Shown here piece after piece: positions 1 through 6,338 of a stretch of DNA of 64,000 nt; position 1 is the first letter of the stretch, and the number at the start of each line of letters is the position of its first letter. This stretch comes from Prosthecobacter sp. Lineage in GTDB: Bacteria > Verrucomicrobiota > Verrucomicrobiia > Verrucomicrobiales > Verrucomicrobiaceae. The DNA is taken from contig JABARQ010000008.1 in assembly GCA_019186985.1 (NCBI GenBank), positions 42,288 to 106,287 of the forward strand. The letters run 5' to 3'. The translations under genes and the position numbers were made by a program. The notes under the pieces are model-generated. The model ran no database searches and had not been told where the DNA came from. It saw only the letters and a list, made by a program, of their open reading frames with translations.

Positions 1-22
1 CAGGGGCGGTTAGTGTGGGCAT
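1..22 (-). CDS. possible 5' end of a gene running off the left edge
   Basis: An ATG at 22-20 on the minus strand opens a frame of seven codons (M P T L T A P) that leaves the window. The only support is its leader: the bases before it are A/C-rich and lack a Shine-Dalgarno, exactly like the starts at 395, 899, 2322, 2979 and 4023 in this island. The product cannot be named. Confidence 0.25.
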
Positions 23-44
23 GGTGGTGGTGTGCAGTTTGGGT

Positions 45-395
45 TTAGGCTACAGGCTCCGTGGGTTGCGTAGTTAAAGTGCCGCTAAGTGCGGCTTCGA
101 TTCGTGTGGTGTCGCTGCCTTGAACGATCTGGCGTGCATAGGCGGGGATGCGGCGGCGCAGGATGATCATCTGCTTGGGGCTGAGGCATCCGCGCCGCTG
201 ATACTGACGGGCGAAGCTGGTGAGGATTTCTGCGTCAGGTCCGGTGAACCCGATGCCGTTGCGCTCGATGGTGGTTTCGCGGCATTGCTCGTCGGCAGTC
301 TGGTTCTGGTAGATGCGCATCAGGGCGCGCAGTGCCCAGCGGTCGTTGCTGGCAAGGCGGTGGCGCAATTGTTCGATCATGTCTTTCTTGCTCAT
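45..395 (-). CDS. small conserved protein of mobile elements, unknown function
   Basis: A 116-residue, soluble, basic protein with no membrane segment. The centre has the pattern QTADEQ...ETTIERNGIGFTGPDA, followed by a region ending SPKQMIILRRRIPAYARQ. I recall this pattern from short hypothetical proteins on plasmids and integrative elements, but no function is established. The ATG at 395 is preceded by an A/C-rich leader (AACCCGAACCCACC) and, 40 bp further up, by one of the four island leader repeats (435-488). That repeat overlaps the 3' end of the upstream gene (414-899), so regulation may be separate despite the 18-bp gap. Confidence 0.7.
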   Translation of the reverse strand: MSKKDMIEQLRHRLASNDRWALRALMRIYQNQTADEQCRETTIERNGIGFTGPDAEILTSFARQYQRRGCLSPKQMIILRRRIPAYARQIVQGSDTTRIEAALSGTLTTQPTEPVA

Positions 396-413
396 GGATA
401 GGTGGGTTCGGGT

Positions 414-899
414 TCATGGCCCTTGCGGGCCGTCTCCTTGCCTCGTCACCGTGCCTTCCGTTGTCGCACCAATTTGATCACCATATTGGCGCTGGAAAAC
501 CTCGATAAATCCCTGTGCTTTAAGGTTGAGATCCCACTGGTTAGCGAAATTGCGCAGTTCGTTCATTGCCCGCGACTGCTTCACCTTGATCAGGCCATCA
601 CGGCTCGCCTCTGCCACGACTTGGTAGGTTCCGAGGTAACTGTTTTCAAAGGTGAGCGGTGTCCAGGTCGTGCCCTCTGTCGAAGGCACCACGAGGAACG
701 TGATCTCGGGATCACGCATAGCATCGCCATTCTGTTCCCCATAGTGAGCCACGCTCACCTCATACGCGCCGTTCGGATACGGCCCGCCAATCACCTCGAT
801 TACCAGCCGCATGAACGGCGGGTTCTCCAGCCTCAGATAGTCTTTCCGCACGGCCTCATAGCCGCCTCGCTCCTCGATCATTTTCTGGATGTTCTTCAT
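414..899 (-). CDS. DUF6908-like protein
   Basis: A 161-residue soluble protein. The N-terminus (IQKMIEERGGYEAVRKD) and the central block LVIEVIGG...VSVAHYGEQNGDAMRDPE look like the DUF6908 family, found mostly on plasmids, integrative elements and phages. The family has no assigned biochemical role. The Gly/Gln-rich C-terminal 20 residues are encoded by one copy of the leader repeat that precedes the next gene, so the end of this protein may be shaped by that regulatory element. The ATG at 899 has an A/C-rich leader with no Shine-Dalgarno. The family call is from memory of the conserved block. Confidence 0.7.
   Translation of the reverse strand: MKNIQKMIEERGGYEAVRKDYLRLENPPFMRLVIEVIGGPYPNGAYEVSVAHYGEQNGDAMRDPEITFLVVPSTEGTTWTPLTFENSYLGTYQVVAEASRDGLIKVKQSRAMNELRNFANQWDLNLKAQGFIEVFQRQYGDQIGATTEGTVTRQGDGPQGP
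435..488 (-). repeat. island leader repeat, copy A
   Basis: Read on the minus strand: TGGTGATCAAA, then GGTGCGAC, then CACGGTGACGAGGCAAGG. The two GGTGA words start 32 bp apart. It lies 40 bp upstream of the start at 395 and overlaps the 3' end of the gene at 414-899. Copies B, C and D are at 4065-4118, 4823-4876 and 5950-5999. Confidence 0.65.
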
Positions 900-925
900 C
901 GGTCGTTTTCTTTGTTGAGTTGATT

Positions 926-1588
926 TTAGGGTTGCTGGTCCAGGTAAGACTCCAGATCTGCCAGCGCGGCCCGGACGCAGCCGCCGCTGCCCACCGCGAT
1001 CTGGCTGGCCGTCACCGCTGGCACGGCCCAGTGCGTGCTCAGGAACGCCGCCAGTTCCTCCGTTGTCGGTGGCAGTAGCTTGATGGCTTGGAACCGTGTC
1101 TGGAACCGCTCGGTGAGCAGGTCCAATTGCAGGTTGCTCGTGCCGAGGAACGCCCGGCCCGGTGGCAATCGGTCCAGGTAGGTCAGCAACAAGTCCTGCG
1201 CTTCACGAGAACAGCGATCTAGCTCATTAACGATCTTGACCGACCACGATCCGAACAGGCTGCCATAGGGAAGCTGTCGCATCCACTCGCGCACGAGGTC
1301 CACCGTTACCTCGCGCCCATTGTAGTCCTCGATGGCGAGTGGACTGCCGGCCAGTTGAAGCGCCACCAACTCGACGACGCTGGTCTTGCCCACGCCGGGT
1401 GGACCGTAGAGCAGGAGCTTCATCGTGGCTGAAGGATCACGGGAGAGGCGCTTTGCCTTGGTCGCCTGCGCCATCGCTACACGTTTGGCCTGGCCGATCA
1501 GATCCTCCACTGTGGGCGGTCGCCAGTTCATCGGCGACTGTGCAGATGGAGCTTGTTTGAGGGCACGTTCACGCGGCTTGGATGTCAT
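926..1588 (-). CDS. compact AAA+ ATPase, clamp-loader-like
   Basis: A 220-residue protein holding one AAA+ module. Walker A is GPPGVGKT at about 62-69, the Walker B/DExx-like strand is VKIVNELDR at 117-125, sensor 1 is GTSN at 149-152, and a basic ERFQTRF patch follows where an arginine finger is expected. The NELDR...LLTYLDRLP layout recalls DnaX/RFC clamp-loader subunits and small AAA+ proteins of mobile elements. The C-terminal lid is very short, so it probably works with partners. Start: ATG 1588 follows an excellent Shine-Dalgarno (GGAAGGAGG), which lies inside the end of the 58-aa gene, implying translational coupling. The substrate is unknown; DNA replication or transfer is an inference from family and context. 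Confidence 0.8.
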   Translation of the reverse strand: MTSKPRERALKQAPSAQSPMNWRPPTVEDLIGQAKRVAMAQATKAKRLSRDPSATMKLLLYGPPGVGKTSVVELVALQLAGSPLAIEDYNGREVTVDLVREWMRQLPYGSLFGSWSVKIVNELDRCSREAQDLLLTYLDRLPPGRAFLGTSNLQLDLLTERFQTRFQAIKLLPPTTEELAAFLSTHWAVPAVTASQIAVGSGGCVRAALADLESYLDQQP

Positions 1589-1745
1589 GATGGACCTCCT
1601 TCCCGTGAGTCGTGGAGAGCGTCATAATCGCAGCCGTGATGGCGCGAGCGCCCTTCTTGTAGAGCGTGACGGCCAGCAGTTCGCCGTCGAGCCACACGGC
1701 CCAATACCGCTGGCCATACTTGGTGATGGAAAGGCGATCACTCAT
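1569..1745 (-). CDS. 58-residue small protein, coupled between two island genes
   Basis: Starts at ATG 1745 and stops at TGA 1571-1569. The protein begins MSDRLSITKYGQRYWAVW and continues LDGELLAVTLYKKGARA. The KYGQRYWAVW...LYKKGA pattern resembles short hypothetical proteins common on plasmids and integrative elements. Its start overlaps the stop of the upstream gene (ATGAGTGA) and its end overlaps the start of the AAA+ ATPase by 20 bp, so the three are almost certainly one operon. The fold looks like a small beta-rich domain; the function is unknown. The double coupling is the main evidence that it is real. Confidence 0.7.
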   Translation of the reverse strand: MSDRLSITKYGQRYWAVWLDGELLAVTLYKKGARAITAAIMTLSTTHGKEVHHDIQAA

Positions 1746-2322
1746 GGGTCCATCCCTCCCGGCGGATGCGCGCCTTCACGGAGTTGATCGACAGTTCAAA
1801 CTGCGCGGCGGTCTGCTTGATGGAACCCGTGCGGCGGTAAACCCGCTTTACAGCCTTCCAATCCACCACAGTGCCATCGGTGGTCACGCTAGTGCGCTTG
1901 CGCCCGGGCTTGGGCGTGACAGCGGCAGGTTGTTCGATGATCTGTTCAGCCACCGCGCCACCGGCAAAGGCATCGAACCGCTGCGGCGTGGCGGGTGGTG
2001 CAGTCTCCGCCGTCTGAACAGTGCGCAGGCTGGCGAGTTGTTCTCTGACTGCCTCGCTGGCGATGGGCCGCAGCATCTGCTCGACCGTGGCCGGGGCTTG
2101 ACCGCCATTGAGTCGTTGCAGAGCCTCGACGAGCCGCGCATCGACGATGCTCTGAATGAGGTCCACGGGGATTTCCGTGATGGCATACACCACCCCGGTC
2201 AGGGAGTTGAGCCCCATCAGGGCTTTCATTTGCTCACGGGCTTCGCGTGGGGAGTCAGCCTCCACACGGTCATCGAACAACACTTGGCCAGCTCGGCTGG
2301 CGATCAGTTTGAAGAGTTTCAT
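1738..2322 (-). CDS. island protein with C-terminal helix-turn-helix, unknown function
   Basis: A 194-residue soluble protein in two parts. Residues 1-65 (MKLFKLIASRAGQVLFDDR...) form a small alpha/beta domain of unknown type. A Pro/Ala-rich linker follows at about 105-140. The last 55 residues (VVDWKAVKRVYRRTGSIKQ, then FELSINSVKARIRREGW) look like a homeodomain-type helix-turn-helix that detects a template or recruits DNA. It could be the transcription factor for the island leader repeats, but that is inference. The ATG at 2322 has a leader rich in AACCCAAAAC and no Shine-Dalgarno. It is translationally coupled to the 58-aa gene. Confidence 0.65.
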   Translation of the reverse strand: MKLFKLIASRAGQVLFDDRVEADSPREAREQMKALMGLNSLTGVVYAITEIPVDLIQSIVDARLVEALQRLNGGQAPATVEQMLRPIASEAVREQLASLRTVQTAETAPPATPQRFDAFAGGAVAEQIIEQPAAVTPKPGRKRTSVTTDGTVVDWKAVKRVYRRTGSIKQTAAQFELSINSVKARIRREGWTHE

Positions 2323-2346
2323 TTTCGTTTTGTTTTGGGTTTTGGG

Positions 2347-2979
2347 TTAGCAGGCAAAGAGGCAGGACTGGCTCAGGGGACGGTGATCGGTGGTCTTGGC
2401 GTGGTGACGCCGGGCCTGGGCGGCGCGCAGGCGTGGGACGAAGTGCGTGTTGCTTACCTGCATCCCCCGCCACTCCTCCCACGCTCCGTAGAGCCGCGTC
2501 TCCTGTGCATTCATCCACACCCAGCGCCCTGGCAGCTTGTGCAGCGCGTCAGGGCCGGTGGTGTGGACCACGAGAGCCGCTGCGCGGGTGTCGCTCATCG
2601 GCGAGGTTGGTAGTGGCTCCTTGCGGTGCTGCTCCAGACGCAGCAGGGCATCCGCATACCCACTCCAAGTGCCGTTGTGGAACAGCACCGTCTCCGCCAT
2701 GCCGGTGAGGCTGACAGAGGATTTCGGGGTGACGGGGAACGGATGGCAGAGCCGCGCATCGACTCCGCCCACACTGGCCCAGCGGAAGTGGATGACCACT
2801 TCGCCCTCCAGCTTCTTGAGCAAAGTAATGAGTTCACTGGTGCTCAGGTTCTTCTGCCAGCGCACGCGGCCACCTTCCCGCCATGCCACGCCCGCACCAT
2901 GCGGGTTGGCTTCATGGCAGGCATACAGCACCTCGGGCTTCGGGCGCACGGTTTCAGGACATCTCAGGATCACACACAT
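2347..2979 (-). CDS. class II glutamine amidotransferase-like Ntn hydrolase
   Basis: A 210-residue protein beginning Met-Cys-Val-Ile. Cys2 becomes the N-terminal nucleophile once Met is removed, which is the hallmark of class II glutamine amidotransferases. NPHGAGVAW (about 25-33), HFRWASVGG (64-72) and LFHNGTW (99-105) match the glutamine-binding and oxyanion loops of the family. It lacks a synthetase or phosphosugar isomerase domain, so it should act with a partner. That is probably the amidoligase encoded immediately upstream in the transcript (3061-4023). Pairing of amidoligases with such amidotransferases was predicted by comparative genomics (Iyer and Aravind's amidoligase survey). The ATG at 2979 has an A/C-rich leader. 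Confidence 0.75.
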   Translation of the reverse strand: MCVILRCPETVRPKPEVLYACHEANPHGAGVAWREGGRVRWQKNLSTSELITLLKKLEGEVVIHFRWASVGGVDARLCHPFPVTPKSSVSLTGMAETVLFHNGTWSGYADALLRLEQHRKEPLPTSPMSDTRAAALVVHTTGPDALHKLPGRWVWMNAQETRLYGAWEEWRGMQVSNTHFVPRLRAAQARRHHAKTTDHRPLSQSCLFAC

Positions 2980-3060
2980 ATCAGGTTCAGTTGGGTTCAG
3001 GTTCGTTGTTCTTGGGTTTGGCCCGACTATCCGCAGACTGCGTATAGCGCGGGCAAAGGC

Positions 3061-4023
3061 TTAGAGGTTCGCGTCGGGGTAGCGGCTATCGAACTGCTGG
3101 CAGAGCCGCTGCGCGCTCTTGCGGTAGTGGCGGAACTCGGCGTGCAGCCTGCCGAAGAGCCCCAGGGCCACGGGCCGCGCGCTGCCGGTCCACCCCAGGT
3201 AGTCCCAGAGGAAGCGCAGGGCGTCCTGCGCCGTGGCGGTGCGCTTCTGCTGCACCTTGTTCTTGCCGAACCCGCCGAGGCACTGGACCTCGTGGGCTCG
3301 GCGGCACAGGCCGAGCACGCTGGCGAGGTGGTGGAGGATTTTGTCGAGGTTGAGCGTGCCGGCAAAGACGCGGAACTCGATCACGCCGACGAACCGCCCG
3401 TTGCGGTCGCGCCGGAAGGCTTTTCTGAAGTTCACCATTCCGCGCCCGCAGTGCTCGGCGCACTCGGCTTTGACGCGCTCCTCCTCGCAGGTGACGAGCT
3501 TGCGCATGTGCTGGGCGGTCTGCTCATAGAGCGGGTGGCTGTAGTGGTTCAGGTGGCGATCCGTGCCCGTCTGGCCGTAGAGGCTGCGGGCGTGCCAGCG
3601 GGCGATGTGGGCGAGCTTGCGGAGGAAGGCGCTCACCGCATTTGGGTCGGTGGTGCCGATGATCGACTCGATGCCCACGGTGATGTGACAGCCGCAGGAG
3701 CGGTCCACCGAGGCACCGACGGCGTTGAGCCAGTCCACGAAGGCGGCGAGGTGCTCCACACCGTCCTCGCCGTGGAGGATGGGCGAGACAAACTCGCAGG
3801 GCACCTGGCCGGGTTCACGGCGGATGGAGCCGTCGCGTTCAGCTTTCCAGGCTTCGGAGTGGAACACCGGGGCGCTGAGGCGCACTCCGGCGGTAGTGAT
3901 GGCAGCCACCACAGGCAGGCCAGCGTGGTAGCCACCGACGGGCACGCTGGCAGCGGCAGGCAGGCGGGTTTCCAGTTCAATGCCCCACTGGATGAGGGCG
4001 GCTTGGGAGTCAGAGGGCTTCAT
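3061..4023 (-). CDS. amidoligase family protein (Amidoligase_2, COOH-NH2 ligase)
   Basis: A 320-residue protein of the glutamine-synthetase-like amidoligase superfamily, which forms amide bonds between carboxylates and amines using ATP. Visible motifs are WGIELET (13-19; metal-binding acids), DGSIRREPGQVPCEFVSP, CGCHITVG, and the late block GVIEFRVFAGTLN. These are the Amidoligase_2 signatures. I chose ATG 4023 rather than the in-frame start at 4083 because the bases between are copy B of the leader repeat plus an A/C-rich leader. The next gene in the transcript is a class II glutamine amidotransferase, suggesting a pair that amidates or crosslinks a peptide or cell-wall component. The substrate is unknown. 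Confidence 0.75.
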   Translation of the reverse strand: MKPSDSQAALIQWGIELETRLPAAASVPVGGYHAGLPVVAAITTAGVRLSAPVFHSEAWKAERDGSIRREPGQVPCEFVSPILHGEDGVEHLAAFVDWLNAVGASVDRSCGCHITVGIESIIGTTDPNAVSAFLRKLAHIARWHARSLYGQTGTDRHLNHYSHPLYEQTAQHMRKLVTCEEERVKAECAEHCGRGMVNFRKAFRRDRNGRFVGVIEFRVFAGTLNLDKILHHLASVLGLCRRAHEVQCLGGFGKNKVQQKRTATAQDALRFLWDYLGWTGSARPVALGLFGRLHAEFRHYRKSAQRLCQQFDSRYPDANL

Positions 4024-4064
4024 GGTCAGGGGTGGGTTCGGAGGACTGGCCCCATGCAGGGCAC

Positions 4065-4118
4065 CCCTTGGCCTCGTCACCATCCCGCGAGCCGTCGCGC
4101 CGTTTTGATCACCATTTG
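4065..4118 (-). repeat. island leader repeat, copy B
   Basis: Minus strand: AAATGGTGATCAAA, GGCGCGAC, then GGTGACGAGGCCAAGGGG. The GGTGA words start 32 bp apart. It lies 42 bp upstream of the amidoligase start at 4023, the same distance as copy A from its gene. Confidence 0.65.
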
Positions 4119-4343
4119 CCGGAGGTGCAGGAAGCCGTTGTCCATCCGTTTATGACACCGTGTGGCGGTGTCCCAGAATGCAGACCGGCAAGCGGTCTAG
4201 ATCACCGGCCTGGATGACCGCTTGGGATGCGTTTTACAGGCACGAACCAGGGCAGGGGATGAGGATATTCCGACCCAGCGCGTGAGCTTGATGCGACCAT
4301 CAGCAGGTCTTGTTGAGATCATCAACCGCGCTTCTCCGGCAGC
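4119..4343. other. non-coding gap with two inverted repeats
   Basis: About 225 bp between the 3' end of the RadC-like gene and leader repeat copy B, with no plausible gene. It holds a perfect 7-bp hairpin (GACACCG 4154-4160 / CGGTGTC 4166-4172, 5-nt loop) and a perfect 9-bp inverted repeat (CAAGCGGTC 4189-4197 / GACCGCTTG 4216-4224), with ACCGGC repeated in and beside the arms. Neither has a T-tract. They may be an attenuator, a small RNA or a protein-binding site. Confidence 0.5.
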
Positions 4344-4820
4344 TCAGATGAGCCCAACTTCGCGGAAGCTGAAGTAGCTGTGCGGCATCCCGGGGCGGGC
4401 ACCGACAATCACATGGTCCATCAGGTTGATGCCGATGATATCGGAGGCTTCACGCACGCGGCGGGTCATGCGCCGGTCGGCATCACTCGGATCGGTGCAA
4501 CCGCTCGGGTGATTGTGCATCATCGCGAACGCATAGGCAGCTCCCACGATCACCGGCCGCAGAATTTCACGCGGATGAGCGCAGGTTTCGTTCAACGAGC
4601 CCAGGCTGACCAGGTGCCAGCCAACGGCTTCGATCTTGGTGTTGAAAAGAACCACGGCGAACAGCTCCTTGTCGGGCTGATGCAGCGGCGAGGTTTCGAT
4701 GTGGTCGATCCAATACTGCATGAGCCGGTCAGGCGAATTGCACACGACCGGATCAACAACGGGTTCACGAACCGACTGGATGGTGAACTGGCCAAAGGAA
4801 TAGCGGACTTTACGGCGCAT
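4344..4820 (-). CDS. radC: RadC-like JAB/MPN domain protein
   Basis: A 158-residue protein consisting of the JAB (JAMM) metalloprotease-like domain seen at the C-terminus of RadC. The metal motif is HNHPSG at 102-107 followed by TDPSDAD, preceded by HPREILRPVI and followed by IGINLMDHVIVG and a YFSFRE ending. It lacks the helix-hairpin-helix half of chromosomal RadC (about 220 residues), as is usual for RadC paralogues on plasmids and genomic islands. A role in island DNA metabolism is plausible but not established for such short forms. Leader repeat copy C ends 3 bp before the ATG at 4820, and its CCAAGGGG may double as the ribosome-binding site. Confidence 0.85.
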   Translation of the reverse strand: MRRKVRYSFGQFTIQSVREPVVDPVVCNSPDRLMQYWIDHIETSPLHQPDKELFAVVLFNTKIEAVGWHLVSLGSLNETCAHPREILRPVIVGAAYAFAMMHNHPSGCTDPSDADRRMTRRVREASDIIGINLMDHVIVGARPGMPHSYFSFREVGLI

Positions 4821-4822
4821 AG

Positions 4823-4876
4823 CCCCTTGGCCTCATCACCGTGATTGCGTGTGTCGCGCCGTTTGATCACCATTTG
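4823..4876 (-). repeat. island leader repeat, copy C
   Basis: Minus strand: AAATGGTGATCAAA, GGCGCGAC, ATCACGGTGATGAGGCCAAG. The GGTGA words start 31 bp apart. It contains the near-palindrome ATCACGGTGAT and abuts the radC-like start at 4820. Confidence 0.65.
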
Positions 4877-4946
4877 ACGGAGCCGTAGCGGGTTAGAGCA
4901 ACCTGCTCGGTTGAAAGTGCTTTTTTCTGGAGCAGACTCTTTCCTC

Positions 4947-5426
4947 ATGGGGATCCTTGATTTTATGCGCAAAAAGCAGCCACCGCGCGCTCCTGATAAT
5001 GCCGACATGCTGGTGCTCCTTGGGCTGGTGGCCTCTGCAAAGGACTATGCGCATGCCTTTTATCAGAAGCATTATGCGGTGGTTGATGAAGCCATTCGCG
5101 TGGTCGCCATGATCGGCAATCATCACCAGGACTTGGCTAAAACGATGCGTCTGACGAAGGCAGCCTTGCCCGAAATGACCTGCAAGGTTCGAGGTCTATT
5201 GGAGGCAGTCCTCCTTGAGGATGATGTGCGCAATAAACTCAACCAGGAGATGGAAGTTTTTGTCTCAGGTGCAGCCAAGTTGCTGCAAGATACGAGTTGC
5301 CCCGAACTCCTCCGGCAATGTCTTTGGATGTTGAATGCAGGGGGGCTGAGTTGGACCCAAATCAGCCAACCAGATGATCAAACAACCCCGGCTGGAACGG
5401 CTCCAATGCGGCCTGCTCCGCCTTGA
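4947..5426 (+). CDS. plus-strand hypothetical protein in the island
   Basis: About 159 residues from ATG 4947; a TTG at 4911 would add 12 residues. Residues 5-130 read as a helical bundle (MLVLLGLVASAKDYAHAFYQ, ..., LLEAVLLEDDVRNKLNQEME), followed by a low-complexity Pro/Thr-rich tail. No family is recognised. It is the only convincing plus-strand gene of the island. Its last ~65 bp overlap, tail to tail, the 3' end of the RarA-C-like gene, so the two may interfere transcriptionally. A weak GGAG precedes the ATG. It may be cargo unrelated to its neighbours. Confidence 0.55.
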   Translation: MGILDFMRKKQPPRAPDNADMLVLLGLVASAKDYAHAFYQKHYAVVDEAIRVVAMIGNHHQDLAKTMRLTKAALPEMTCKVRGLLEAVLLEDDVRNKLNQEMEVFVSGAAKLLQDTSCPELLRQCLWMLNAGGLSWTQISQPDDQTTPAGTAPMRPAPP

Positions 5427-5943
5427 AGAAGTCCGCCTTCGTCTTCCCGCGCTTCTTGCCCTCGCGCGTGTGGCAGTCATACGCATACTCAGGGATGGCG
5501 ACGTACTCACCACTGCTGCGCAACTCTAGCGCAAGCGTGTCAGGATCAAGCCCCGCCTGCTGGTCATACACCATGTTCTGCAAGTGATCGGGGTCACGGC
5601 TCTTTTTGGACAGGCACAGCAGGATGACTGCCTTGCTGATGAAGATGCGGCCCTTCGCCTGCTTCGGCGGCACACCCTCGTTGATGACAAGGTAGGCATC
5701 ATGCAGCGCTTTCACTTCCTGGGTGAGGATGCCCCAGCAGTCTTCCGCGCTGACGGTTAAGAGGCGCTTCCACACATACTTGCCAAAACCGCTGCTCCAG
5801 AGCTCCAAGGCCCAGTACCCGGCCAGGGCGGCATCACCCCTGCGGATGGCCTTCTGCATGGCCGAGGAGACTTCGGAAAAGTTGTAACCGCGAAGCGTGC
5901 GCAACTGCATGGGGTTGGCGGGGAAAAGGTCAGGAAGGTCCAT
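5362..5943 (-). CDS. RarA/MgsA C-terminal-like protein without an ATPase domain
   Basis: About 193 residues from ATG 5943. The block SSAMQKAIRRGDAALAGYWA resembles the RarA/MgsA C-terminal oligomerisation region, which begins with a similar KSIRGSD..AALYWL pattern. The later block IPEYAYDCHTREGKKRGKTK is placed like the RarA VP.HLRDAHYKGAK segment, and QPGLFD closes the protein. The N-terminal AAA+ module of RarA (~250 residues) is absent. RarA acts on stalled replication forks; a stand-alone tail could modulate host RarA or work with the island AAA+ protein at 926-1588. Both are inferences. I prefer ATG 5943 over the upstream in-frame TTG because leader repeat copy D lies between. Confidence 0.6.
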   Translation of the reverse strand: MDLPDLFPANPMQLRTLRGYNFSEVSSAMQKAIRRGDAALAGYWALELWSSGFGKYVWKRLLTVSAEDCWGILTQEVKALHDAYLVINEGVPPKQAKGRIFISKAVILLCLSKKSRDPDHLQNMVYDQQAGLDPDTLALELRSSGEYVAIPEYAYDCHTREGKKRGKTKADFFKAEQAALEPFQPGLFDHLVG

Positions 5944-5949
5944 GGAGGA

Positions 5950-5999
5950 AGCCCTCGTCACCGTGACTTCGGGAATCCATCCGTTTGCATCACCAAATG
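5950..5999 (-). repeat. island leader repeat, copy D
   Basis: Minus strand: ATTTGGTGATGCAAACGG, then GTCACGGTGACGAGGGC. The GGTGA words start 32 bp apart. The right part contains the perfect odd palindrome GTCAC-G-GTGAC. It is the most diverged copy (the GGCGCGAC core is lost). It ends 7 bp before ATG 5943. Confidence 0.55.
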
Positions 6000-6092
6000 C
6001 TGGCAGGTGAGGGGCTTGAGTCGCGGTCAATGGGGGGTGCCTGGAGGTGCTGCCGCTGCCTGCACTTCGTTGCGCAACAAGGTGACTCGCAG

Positions 6093-6302
6093 CTACATCT
6101 CCCGAGGCTCCACTCCGAAGCGCTTCTGCAGTGCCTCCTTCACCGCCTCCACATCAAAGAGGTGCATTCTCGGACTCGTCGCCAGATACGGGATCATTCG
6201 CTGTGCCACCCAGTTGTCGATGGTTCGTGAACTCACCCCCAGCAGGGCGGCGAGCGGTTTTTTCTTGATGAAAGGGGAGTGTGTCGGGGGTGTTGGGTTC
6301 AT
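6093..6302 (-). CDS. excisionase-like small HTH protein
   Basis: A 69-residue protein with a MerR/AlpA-type winged helix: KKPLAALLGVSSRTIDNWVA is the helix-turn-helix and MIPYLATSPRMHLFDVEAV the wing plus final helix. Such proteins encoded beside a tyrosine integrase usually act as recombination directionality factors or island regulators. It sits 36 bp downstream of the integrase stop region on the same strand, which fits that role. The start (ATG AAC CCA ACA) again shows the A/C-rich opening of island genes. TTGACA lies about 25 bp upstream of the ATG as a possible -35. Confidence 0.7.
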   Translation of the reverse strand: MNPTPPTHSPFIKKKPLAALLGVSSRTIDNWVAQRMIPYLATSPRMHLFDVEAVKEALQKRFGVEPREM

Positions 6303-6338
6303 ACAGGAATTCGCATGTCAATCGGGGATGCCACAGGT

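Noticed and set aside
2626..4155. 509-codon plus-strand frame opposite the amidoligase
   Set aside because: The minus strand carries specific amidoligase motifs; the plus frame is an Ala/Val/Glu-rich complement.
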